From Hypomyces perniciosus (lineage: Eukaryota > Ascomycota > Sordariomycetes > Hypocreales > Hypocreaceae), in NCBI GenBank assembly GCA_008477525.1, contig SPDT01000001.1, positions 2,790,001 through 2,854,000 of the forward strand: a stretch of 64,000 bases of DNA. The letters are read 5' to 3'. Within the stretch, counting starts at the first letter, position 1. Each line of letters opens with the position of its first letter. Below are positions 39,776-49,590 of this stretch, piece after piece. Position numbers and translations under genes: made by a program. Under the pieces are notes generated by a model. It was not told the DNA's origin and searched no databases. It worked only from the letters and a program-made list of their open reading frames with translations.

Positions 39776-41445
39776 TTAATAATCGTCCATATAACCATCA
39801 TATGTCCCCTGCATAGCCTGTGTGCTCACCCACTCCTCGCTCGCCAACCCTCTCATAAATCTCATCTCTAAATCTTCGGCATCCTTGTGCCAATCACATG
39901 CAAAGTCACACTCAGGCGTCGTCGCCTCGCCAAAGTATTTGCAGATGGCAGCATGTCGACAGGAGCCAACGTTCTCACAGTAAAGCGCTAGCGCCTGGAG
40001 ACTGCGCATTCGCGCATCGTAGCTCGACTCCTCTCTCGAGTCGCCCTTGACCATTCTCGATACCCGTTCTAGGTCCTCACGGCTGTAGTAGAGAAAGCAG
40101 TAGCTGGCGTTACCATCTCGTCCTGCTCGTCCGGCTTCCTGGTAATAGCCCTCAAATGACTTTGGGAGCCGCCAGTGGACGACGAACCGGACGTTGTTCT
40201 TGTCTATTCCCATTCCAAACGCGGTTGTGGCTACGATTATATCGTATCCAGGTTCGTTGTTTATCCACCGAGCCAAGGTATCCTCCTTGAGGTCCTTGGA
40301 CAGCTTGGCATGAAATGGCCGAGCACCAATGCCTTCGTCTCGAAGAGCAGCTGATAGAGACTCACATTCATCGCGAGATATCGTGTAGATGATGCCTGAA
40401 ACGTTTTCGGCTCTCTCACCATGTTGCAGCAGCTCGGACTTTCGCGGCTCAGTGCGTCTACGGCCATAAACTCCACGAATCCATCGCAGAAAGTCGGAAA
40501 GACGGTTGTCATCCTCATCCTTCGTGTACCTGATTTCCAAATGGAGGTTGCTCCGTTGTGGGCTCATAAGAAACGTCTTTATTCTATCCGGTGTAGCATC
40601 CAGGCGCAAGACCCTGAGTATGTCTTGTCGGACTTGGGGGTTTGCAGTTGCCGTAAGGCACATAATTGGTACGTCAGGGAAGGTTTCCCTGAACCACGAC
40701 AGTCGCTGGAAGTCCTTGCGGAAATCATGGCCCCACTCCGATATACAATGGGCTTCATCAATGGCGATCCGTGCCAACTCTTTCTGTTTGTGCACGACCT
40801 GCAGACGCTCTCGGAATCGAGATCCGGAGCACAACTCAGGGGTGACGTAGAGGAGCCTGGTCCTCGGGTGCCCTGTTTCAAGGTCACGCTGGATGCGATC
40901 CCGCTCATTGTATGGCGTGTTGCTGTTTAGAGAACTGGCGTCGATTCCCGATGCCCTCAAGGCTTCTACCTGATTGATCTGCGGCGTATCAGCACCATTG
41001 AAGGGACCAAAAGCAGGAAATGGCTACCATCAAGCTTAGCAATGGCGAAACGACAATTGTGACTGAAAGAAAAGAGCCCATTAGTCGTCTACCCTGTGGA
41101 GCAAGGTTCAGTGGCCCAACTCACTGCCTTGATCGATCACGGCGGGAAGCTGAAAGCACAGGCTCTTGCCAAAGGACGTGGCTGCCTGAACGTAGACATC
41201 ATGGCCACGTAATGCTGCCTCTATAATCTCACGTTGATGGGGCCTTGTGATGATTACGAGTGTGTTAGTCAAATGTGCACAAGGCTGACTGATATAAGGG
41301 TTGTTGCGTCAGGGGCCTCGGGAAGAAAAGCAACGATTGGCAGAAAAAGAAACGGCACTTACCGGAAATCGTCTTTATGGAATTGCCTCCGCAGAGTAAA
41401 CCCGATATCTGTGCATGAGTTTGTCCGCTGCAGGGGGTTCGGCAT
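39776..41445 (-). CDS. Short RecQ-family DNA helicase
   Basis: Four exons (41363-41445, 41125-41243, 41028-41062 and 39776-40978) give 479 aa. The three introns are 119, 62 and 49 nt with GTAAGT, GTGAGT and GTAGCC donors. The spliced start reads FRPHQREIIEAALRGHDVYV, the RecQ motif 0. Motif I is ATSFGKS (49-55), motif II is DEAH (153-156) with the RecQ aromatic-rich loop following (CISEWGHDFRKDFQRL), then TATAN, DIIVATTAFGMGIDK and YYQEAGRAGRDG. The C terminus has the RecQ zinc-binding cysteines (LYCENVGSCRHAAICKYFGE and CDFACDWH). No winged-helix or HRDC domain is present, so it is far smaller than the Sgs1/QDE-3 class and resembles RecQ-core-only helicases. It would unwind DNA 3' to 5' during recombination or replication-fork repair. 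Motif I has Phe where most RecQ proteins have Gly or Ala. Confidence 0.85.
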
Positions 41446-43051
41446 GGCGAAGGGAGATGCTGTGCCAAAGTTGTGTTTCTGGTCTAATGAATGAATGAAT
41501 GAATGAATGAATGAATGAATGAATGAAGGGGAGAGAGGCTGAGAAGCGGAATGAACGGGTGGCAGTAGCGGCCTCAGCAGGGCGGTATGATATTATTGGA
41601 ACATATGAGTACGAACTTGGACCTATAATCATTTTCGAAGACGCGTACGGAGTACGGAGTACTGGTACTGGTGTTGTCTCTTCTCTCATGAAATTGAAGT
41701 GGTGACAGGACGGATACTAGTACTAGGGTCTCATCCACTCTGAGGCTATTCAATTGCTTTCCCCACATATGGTAGCGCCATTCTATTGCCGCGGCTGATG
41801 ACTGTGAGGCGCCAAAATGCCTGGATGACAGGCATTGACACAACGCCAAAAGTGTATAGTACTACATGATGAAATCAGGTGTTTTAGTGCGAGCTTTCAT
41901 CGCGTCTAATATTAATCGCCCCGCCTTTGATGCGAGATCCATGGATCCGGTTCTTCGGAAGCGACGGTGATGGTGCATTGGTAATAAATTGTACGGAGGT
42001 GCTGTTCCGTAGTTACGAACCAGGCCTTTGGGGGCTCTCTGTTGACCAGCTCACGGTAAGGTACGAGTAATAATAGGGGCCGGTACCTTATTAATCCTAC
42101 AACTAATCTAATCTGGTAGTGCTGGGTATTAATAGTTCTCCTGGACATTCGAGATCCATGCCATGCATTTGATGAAATGGCACTCTCGTATGCATGTAAT
42201 ATAGTGACATATTCTCGTATTATGTATGTATGTATGTGCTCGTACGATTTATTACATAAATACATGTACTCGTACTTCGTACATCCATCCGTCTGCATGA
42301 GCATTCAAAAGAACAATGTTCGTACTATTTTACGGAGTGCATACTTCGTATGCTGGACCCTTTTGAAAGGAAGACATGGACATCTTAGATGCAAGTGGAC
42401 AATTTGTTTCACCCAGAGAAACGCAACTGAACTGATGAGCCAGTCAGTTCAGTGGCAGAGCACGGAAGGCGTTCTCGTATGACCCATTGCAAGCCACATT
42501 TTCAACCGCACTGTGTGACGCTTCTGATCCCGGGCCTTCAGTGGCCAACGGCGCTTGCTGAGAGAGCTGTTGACCAGCCACAACTTGATCCTCGCACTGT
42601 ATTCACCCACCGCTGGGGGCGTCCCGCTAGTGTTTCAGGGGCTCGAAACTCCAGGCCAGGGGACTGCTGCTCCAACCCCCCAAAGAAAACCTCCATCCAC
42701 GAGCCTCAAGTTAACAACGTCGAACGGCCTCTGGCGCCAGCTTCTCTGAATCCGTTTCCCCTCCCAAGCCAAATGCTCCAATCCTCCTAAAAGCCCCGGC
42801 GACGCTCCGATCACGATGACCTCACGTGCCTCGCTTACCAATCTGTCGCAGCCCCTGTCCGCCTAAACAGTTCCCCGGGTTTTCTGGCGCGAGACTCCCA
42901 GGGCCCTTGCCCAAGGGTACGAGGGGGTCTCTGAAACATTTTCCACCTCGACCTGACTCCGATTTCCCGATTCATCTTTTGACCTTGCTCGTCCTCCATC
43001 ACGCTCGCGTGTCAAGAAGAGAGTCGATACGACTCGCCCCTCTCCATCGCC
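41446..43051. promoter_or_regulatory. 1.6 kb divergent region between the RecQ and SOG2 genes
   Basis: No gene-like frame. It holds the GAAT microsatellite at 41486-41527, a TACGGAGTACGGAGTA motif at 41646-41661, a TATG repeat near 42220-42237 and further TACTTCGTA motifs. The 5' leader of SOG2 is CT-rich. Confidence 0.5.
41486..41527. repeat. Tetranucleotide microsatellite (GAAT)n
   Basis: About ten uninterrupted units, 40 bp upstream of the RecQ start codon and so probably inside its 5' leader or core promoter. Confidence 0.92.
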
Positions 43052-46000
43052 ATGGAGCGACCAGACCGAACGCCTGCTGCTGCTGGCATCGGCGCAGGTC
43101 TTGGTGGTGCTGCTGGTGCAGGTTCCCTAGCCGTCGCTGCTCAGTCTGCTCAAAACGCCCTCAGGGGTTTGCCTGAGAACCCAGCCCAAGGACGTCGTCC
43201 TCTTCTCAACTCTGCAGCCACGGTCAACGGTCCCTCACCACCACCACCGATGCCACTACCACCGATTCCCAATGTCCGGAATGGCACGCCCGGCGGAAGC
43301 CTGTCAGCCTCGAGCGTACTGACGGCAGCCCAAGTCATCAGCCTCGCCCGCGACTCGATGCTAAATGCCCTTGAGAGCGAAAGCCAGGCCGTTGAGGTTG
43401 GGCCTGGCCTGAAGGCCGGCGTGACCATTGATTTGAGTCGCAAGGGCATACAGAAACTACCAGAAGAGGTGGTCGACATATTTAAGACGGAATTGGAACG
43501 GTGAGTTACAGGAGTTGATTGATGGATGAAAGCCTGATCTTGTTGCTGACACAGCATGATCAACAATAGTCTTGCCTTATCACACAACCAGCTTTCCTCC
43601 TTGCCAGCCCGCTTCGCCGAATGTGCCTCGCTGCGATACCTCAATATCCGGGGCAACCAGATCAAGGAATTTCCAATGCCTGTGCGGTCATATCCTATGC
43701 TTTATCACGTTGAGCGCGTTGCATCTAACAAATTGACAGCTTTGCGAGCTGAAATCTCTAGAGATTCTTGACCTCGGCCGGAATCAGCTTCGCGTATTGC
43801 CGCCCGATATCGTTAGGCTTTCATCTTTGAAGGTTTTGTCAATACCCAAGAATCAGATTCGAGAGCTCCCCCTTTGCCTGGCCGACATGGTTTCCCTTCA
43901 GGTTCTCAAATTTGAAGGAAACCCCATAAGCTTCCCACCGAGAGACGCTTTGCAGGTCCAAACATCAAGTCCTCCGAACGAAGGCATCTCGAGGGAGAGC
44001 GAAGTCAACGAAATGACGATCACCGCCCATATCAAGAAGTTTTTGAAGCAACACGCCATCAATGGACGGGAAGCTGAGGGTACCGGCGACGAATCAAGCG
44101 AAGGTGCCGACACACCCCGGTTTCCGCTGAAACGTGCGGCCAGCGGCCGATTCCCCATTAAGGTCAATGGCTCTGATGTACCCGACATACGATCCCCTAG
44201 CCTTGGATCACGCCCTCCTCCAATTCCGACAAGGTCACATTATCGGGGTCTATCTCAGCAGAACACAGCCACCCGCCGTCCAGGAGTTTTGCCTTTGACC
44301 ATAGGAAATGTCAGTGAACGTGGTCGCAGCAATTCCGAGACCCTGCTACGTTCCGACAGGCCAGATAGCCGTCAGCGCCGCATGGGCATGCTAGCAAAGA
44401 AGACCACATCCGACCTAGGCACTTTGGATGAGATTGAGGCGAATAACCGTTTCAGCCACTACCGGGGATTGAGTCACGGTTCTGCCATGCAAGGCACCCC
44501 GGTCACTGCCAAGAGTCCTGCGACGCCCACTACTGAATCCTCATTACAACGACCGGTCTACGTGCGGCGACTCTCAGTCCTCCCCGAGCGCCGGCGGGAG
44601 TCGAAGTTTTTTGACCCCGTGATTGAAGCTGCCAAAGGCATTCTCTACTCTGTGTTTCAGATTCACCCTATGATTCAAATGCTTATGACGCTGACGAACG
44701 ACGGAGCCGCGAAAAGATCCAGTCTTGAAATCGTGTTCTACAACACTAACTCACATGTCGAAGAACTAGAACAAGAAATCCAAAAGCATGACATGGCACT
44801 GGCTGAGGGCAGCGAGCAGCCGTCTAGAGACAACGCGAATGTTCATCGGGCTTGCCAAACACTGGTAGGCGCGTACGGACACGTCTGCACTCTCTTGGCC
44901 GACAACATCGATACGTTTGTTAACAATGGGGACGCCCGATATATTCGGACTCTCCTGATGTTGATTTACAACAGTATCATGGAGCTTCGTGTTACCCTTT
45001 CATCTGTTTCCTCCGAAAACAAGAAGCCTCGACCCATTAACCATGACGCGTCGGATAATAATGACACTATCAAGCCATACTTCCGAGAAGCGTCAAGTGT
45101 AGCCTCCGCAGGTCACAAACCTGTCAGCTCACAAAGTCGCAACGGTGCCATTTTGCATAACCCAAGCAACTTGAGGGTGGCAACTGACATAGCTGTTCCT
45201 TACCCGAATGGCTCTGGTCGTACTGCCAGACTCACATCACTGCCTCGCACCAATGAGTCGCTTCCACAGCCCGTCAACCGTGATATCAACTCCGATTTCT
45301 CTGATGAAGATGTCCAGTTTGACAGGATATACTTGTCTCTGCAAAAGTCAACAGATGTTGTCTGGCGCATTTTGCCCAACTTCAGCGCTCAACTAACGGG
45401 CGGGATGAAAAACGCGACGCAGCAGCGTGCCCCAGTTGCTCTGCTACGGGACTGGAGAGGTCTCATTGCCTTGTGCAACGATACCATCCAGCAGACAGAG
45501 GTCTTGAAGAACCGCTTATCTCTTATCAAGTTGAAGGACCCTGGTATCAGATCCCAGACACCCTTTTGGAATCTTTGTAGCAATTTCATTGCTTCTTGGA
45601 CCAGACTAGCTCATAAGATCAAGGCTGAGATCAACACAATTCCGCTGCCTCCAGACACTAGGGTTCGATTGAGGCCGATTCATCAAAGTATGAAGGAGAC
45701 ACACAATACGATCTTGCAGTCTCCATGGCACCACCTATTCCGACCATCCGGGTCAGGGGGGGCCTCGCCGGGCTCTTATGGACAAAATGTTCTCTCGCCG
45801 ACCCAGGTGCCAATAACGCCACAGAGTGCAGCTCTAGGACCTGCGATGCAGGCTACAGTTGCCACGCCGCAGACTGGGTCTTTTGCGGCGGTATTCCACG
45901 GCAATGTTTTTGATCGTGCGGAGACGCTCATGGCGAATCCAGGTATTTCCATGTCTCGCGCTGGAACCATGACCAGAGGTCATTCTGGGTTTAACTCTTT

Positions 46001-46118
46001 ATCCTCTATTTCATCCATGTCTTCAGACGGCGTTGCAACGCCGTCTTCGACTTTTAGTCCTAGCGTTCAGCTAGGTCCTGCACCATTTCGCCTCAATGGC
46101 GGGAAAGTAGCTCTTTAA
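43052..46118 (+). CDS. SOG2: Sog2-like leucine-rich-repeat protein of the RAM/NDR signalling network
   Basis: Three exons (43052-43500, 43570-43681 and 43740-46118) give 979 aa. The junctions were chosen so that the leucine-rich repeats run on: TELER joins LALSHNQLSSLPARF, and IKEFPMP joins LCELKSLEILDLGRNQLRVL. Both introns (69 and 58 nt) have CTGAC/CTAAC branch sites. Residues about 120-285 hold an amphipathic start (TIDLSRKGIQKLPEEVV) and five to six LRRs ending FEGNPISFPP. The C-terminal 690 residues are the Sog2 domain, with the helical KFFDPVIEAAKGILYSVFQI block and long Ser/Pro/Thr-rich linkers. The N terminus is Ala/Gly/Pro-rich. Sog2 works with the NDR kinase Cbk1 (COT-1 in filamentous fungi), Mob2, Hym1 and Tao3 in polarised growth and septation. 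LRR plus Sog2 tail make the call firm. Confidence 0.9.
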
Positions 46119-46943
46119 TGCGCTCTCCGCCTATGAGGTGTTCATTTTTCACTTGGATTTCGCCAAAGAAGTGTAAGCCGGCGAATGGCTTCTTGCATAG
46201 CATGTACTCGAATGGATTTCACGGATGCTCGCTGTTTTTGAACAAAATGTTGGGTGTGCCATGGACACTGTCTCGTTCGTTCCGTTTTCTCGCATAGCCT
46301 TGGAGTTATGGTCTTTGTTATTATTGCAGCCACGACGGCATTGAAGGGAAATATTCCAGGGAAGGAAAGAAAAAGATGTGTTGTGCTCAAGCACAGATCG
46401 ACAAGAGACTCACCATCTGTTCTGGTTGTTGGCGCAGGGATTTTATGTTTGATTATACGTGATGAGGGACATGATGTTTGTCCTGAGATGGCGGCGGAGG
46501 AGAGGATCGCTTCACTACGGGTTTGGCATCATGGACAGCAAAACAGTAGATGTATACTAGCGTTGCAGGGCGATGTAATGGTATATGAATGACTGGCAAG
46601 TAGAAACCGATAGGGCTTAGAATATGAACATATATATTATCGGAGAATGCAGTGTGGGCTTTGCTCTATCTACTACTACTACTACTTCGTACTCTAACTA
46701 TATAACAGACTAGCAGATCAGCGAGTGATAGGTCGTCTGCTCACCTGCAGCCATATGCACCCCACACCACCACTTGGGAGATGCATGTCAAGCCATGAGG
46801 CCAACCACAGCAGCCATACACTCTTTTCCCTTTCAACACTCGAAGCAGCCAAGAATCACATTCCTATTTCATCGTTGCACTATCACAATTGACGATTGAG
46901 CCCTTAGAAAGAAAAAAGAGAATACATGTAAGCTGCAATCGTC
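46119..46943. other. Intergenic region between SOG2 and BLOC1S1-like gene
   Basis: Holds the 3' flank of SOG2 and the promoter of the downstream gene. A CTA trinucleotide run followed by TACTTCGTACT lies at about 46669-46693. No other gene was recognised. Confidence 0.5.
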
Positions 46944-47708
46944 ATGTCTGCCGCAACATCGTCCTCCACAGGTCCTCGAAGGAAACCAACAACAACCACT
47001 ACTTCTACCACCACTACCGGCTCCTCAACATCCCCTCGACGCCTCACCCACGCCACTTCTCCTCCTACAACATCCCTCTCCACGCCCGCTGCTGCTGCCT
47101 CCTCCACGGGCGCTCTCCAGTCCACGCTCCCTTCTCCCGAGACGCAGCGCCACATCGCCGAAGCGCGCGCCGCAGTGGTCGCCTCGATCGGCAACATGCT
47201 CGACTCGGAGCTGCAGACGCGCGCATCGATCCTGCACGGCAACGCCGCGGCGCTGGAGAAGCAGGAGAGGGACGTGGTGCGCGCGACGGAGGGGCTGCGG
47301 AGGGAGAGGGAGAGGCTGGCCAAGGAGGCGGATCGGGCGGCGCGCAAGGTCAAGGAGCTGGGCAATGTGCAGAATTGGGCTGAGGTTTTGGAGAGGGGGT
47401 TTTTGGTGCTGGAGGAGACGGTGAGGTTGGCGAATGGCGGGTCGGATGAGGAGAATGAGGGGGGGACGTGTAGTTGTAGTTGTAGTGAGTGTGAGTATAG
47501 GGGTGATGAGGAGGAGGAGGTGGAGGGGATGGGAGAGGAAGGGGGTGAGGCTGATGGGAGCAAGGATGGAGAGGGTAAAGGAAAGGGGAGGGAGGTGGTG
47601 GATGTGGATATGATGCTGGATGGTGATGCCGTCCCAAGTACGTGGTCAGATGCGAGTCGGAGCTTGACGGACGCAAAGGGCTCAGAGACGGCATCGACGG
47701 CCTCTTGA
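46944..47708 (+). CDS. BLOC-1 subunit 1-like protein (BLOS1/GCN5L1)
   Basis: Single exon, 254 aa. After a Ser/Thr-rich N-terminal tail (residues 1-60) comes a continuous helical coiled coil (about 64-165): SPETQRHIAEARAAVVASIG, then LRRERERLAKEADRAARKVK and NVQNWAEVLERGFLVLEETV. The last phrase matches the conserved GCN5L1/BLOS1 signature (DVENWARSIE...). The C-terminal third is very acidic and Gly/Glu-rich (DEEEEVEGMGEEGGEADG) and contains a Cys cluster CSCSCSEC, which is not a feature of the family. BLOC-1 subunit 1 acts in endosome-lysosome transport. In fungi the BLOC-1-like complex regulates endosomal Rab5/Vps21. The coding sequence is G-rich toward the 3' end. It is convergent with the Tsc13 gene, 0.23 kb downstream. 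Confidence 0.72.
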   Translation: MSAATSSSTGPRRKPTTTTTSTTTTGSSTSPRRLTHATSPPTTSLSTPAAAASSTGALQSTLPSPETQRHIAEARAAVVASIGNMLDSELQTRASILHGNAAALEKQERDVVRATEGLRRERERLAKEADRAARKVKELGNVQNWAEVLERGFLVLEETVRLANGGSDEENEGGTCSCSCSECEYRGDEEEEVEGMGEEGGEADGSKDGEGKGKGREVVDVDMMLDGDAVPSTWSDASRSLTDAKGSETASTAS

Positions 47709-47942
47709 ACTTGAAACAACAAAAGGTATGGGTTACGGCTGACGATTCATGAACTTGCAACGACGATACGGAAGATGGATAGTTCACGGCGTACGGATGG
47801 GGATAGGTTGTCTGATGTTTGGATTATTTGTTTGTTTAGGTACATGGTCTAAGCCATCCTCCTCCCAAGACGTGTGTATTCCTCTGATGAAATGCCCGCC
47901 CACCCCTTTTTGGTTTGCCGAGAAGATGTCACGGCCTGGTGT

Positions 47943-48985
47943 TTACAGCAGTCCAGGAAGCATGACAAAGCGCTTCTTCTTGTACTTGTCGCCGAACTCC
48001 TGGCGGTACGCACGCTCCTTGCCCTTGGCCCAGACATACATCTGACCAACACCCAGAGTAATGAACAACACCACTGACCAGTCACGGCTAGCAGTGATGA
48101 TGCCAACCCACGATAGCACCTCGAACATGTAGTTGGGGCACGTAACAAGAGAGAAGCCGTAACCCTGAGGGATCTTGCGCTCGGTACCACCATTCGACCG
48201 CAGGCTCGAGAGATACAAGTGCACCAAAGCATTGCTAATCTCTCCAAACAGGTACAGCGCAGTGCCGACCGCATCAACAAGGGGCTGATCCGCGCGGGCA
48301 GCCAACGACCAGGGGCTGTAGATCGAGTACGCACACAGCAGCCCGGAGAAGGCCCAGTAGAAGGAGCAGTTCTTGAAGATATTCCTGGCGGGCATGGTAT
48401 TGGCGGAGAACTTGTGTACGAAGAGCGTCTCGAGCTCGCGCTTGACGAAGTGTGCCACGATCATGCCGAAGCTGAGCCATTGGGAGGGGGACATGGGCGC
48501 GTCGCCGCCTTTGTAGAGGTATGGGCGGGCGGCGATGGCGGCGCCATGGATGAGGATGGGGCCGAAGTATTCGACGAGGAAGACGGTTCTCCAGGCGATT
48601 TGCAGGCCTGATGGTGGTTAGTTAGCGAATGCCAGGAGGACCAGAGAGGGGGTTTGAAACGTACCGAGGTCCTTGACGAGGACTTCGCCGGCTTCGACAA
48701 CGGCTGTTTCGTCGATGATTAGAGCATGACGGTTCTTGAGCGTCTTCTTGGTAGCTGGGTTGAAGAGACCGATTCTGTTAAAGTCGCTGATGCCGGATTG
48801 CTTCGCAACGAGCTTCTTGACATCCTCAATGGTAGCATCGCCAGGCAGGTCGATGGAGGGGGGAAGCTTCTTGATGGGCTGCTTCGGGGCTGTAAAAGCG
48901 GCACGTTAGTTATGGATATAGCATCGCGAAGCTCCAGTGGGTACATACAGCGGTTTGTCAGCTTGAGCGTCGTTTGGGGAGCCAT
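47943..48985 (-). CDS. TSC13: Very-long-chain enoyl-CoA reductase Tsc13/TECR
   Basis: Three exons (48949-48985, 48665-48889 and 47943-48607) with introns of 59 and 57 nt give 308 aa, matching yeast Tsc13 in length. The N-terminal 95 residues form the ubiquitin-like domain of the family (IEDVKKLVAKQSGISDFNRI, KNRHALIID). Several membrane segments follow. The C-terminal steroid-5-alpha-reductase-like domain carries KRELETLFVHKFSANTMP, IPQGYGFSLVTCPNYMFEVL and YRQEFGDKYKKKRFVMLPGLL (quoted as YRQEFGDKYKKK and RFVMLPGLL). The last blocks contain the catalytic Tyr and conserved CPNY...E region. The enzyme catalyses the last reduction of the very-long-chain fatty-acid elongation cycle at the ER, needed for sphingolipids. 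The terminal KKK-R-x-LPGLL region is typical. All junctions keep frame with consensus donors (GTATGT, GTACGT). Confidence 0.92.
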
Positions 48986-49590
48986 TTTGGACGCTGAATG
49001 CTGCGATTTGGGCGCAGAATGCGGGAGAGAGGTGATGATGGATAACTAATATCGCGGAGACGTGTTGGGAAAATGAATTGCCAACAGGGGAACCCCAAAG
49101 GTGGGGTACGTGGGAGGTACTTGAGGCCCGGCAGAGTTGGCACCAAATTAGAAGTAACGTTTAATATCGAAGAGGTACCTTGTTCTAATCCCCAATTCAA
49201 CATGTGAGCCAGGCCATTAACACCATGTGCTTTAAAAAAAAACCCGTCAATAGCTGGCTTTTAATTCTCCAGTCGTTTCAAGCGACCTTGTGATTTGAAT
49301 TAATCGCTATTCCAACTGCTTGTGCGAGAAACTTCCTCCTTCAAACCCATTCCTGTGTATGCCTCCTATTCTAGTACTATCAACTAGGCGATGTTCGTCT
49401 GATGCTTCGTCTAGTCTGACCTCTTGCAATTACTACTAGGCCTTCGTGGATAGTCACTTACCGCTTTTAGCAATGTATTTGGTTCACATGCTTATTAACT
49501 CTTGGGCTTGACTAACCACCACACTTCATTTCCAATATACCTAAGCAACAAACAGTGGGCTATATCTGACATGATATCGGCGATTGCTAT
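48986..49590. other. Intergenic region upstream of TSC13
   Basis: TSC13 promoter plus the 3' flank of the AAA ATPase gene. No additional gene recognised. Confidence 0.5.

Noticed and set aside
46904..47722. Minus-strand 272-codon Ser/Pro-rich frame opposite the BLOS1-like gene
   Set aside because: Low-complexity shadow of the G-rich coding strand; the sense strand carries the recognisable BLOS1 coiled coil.
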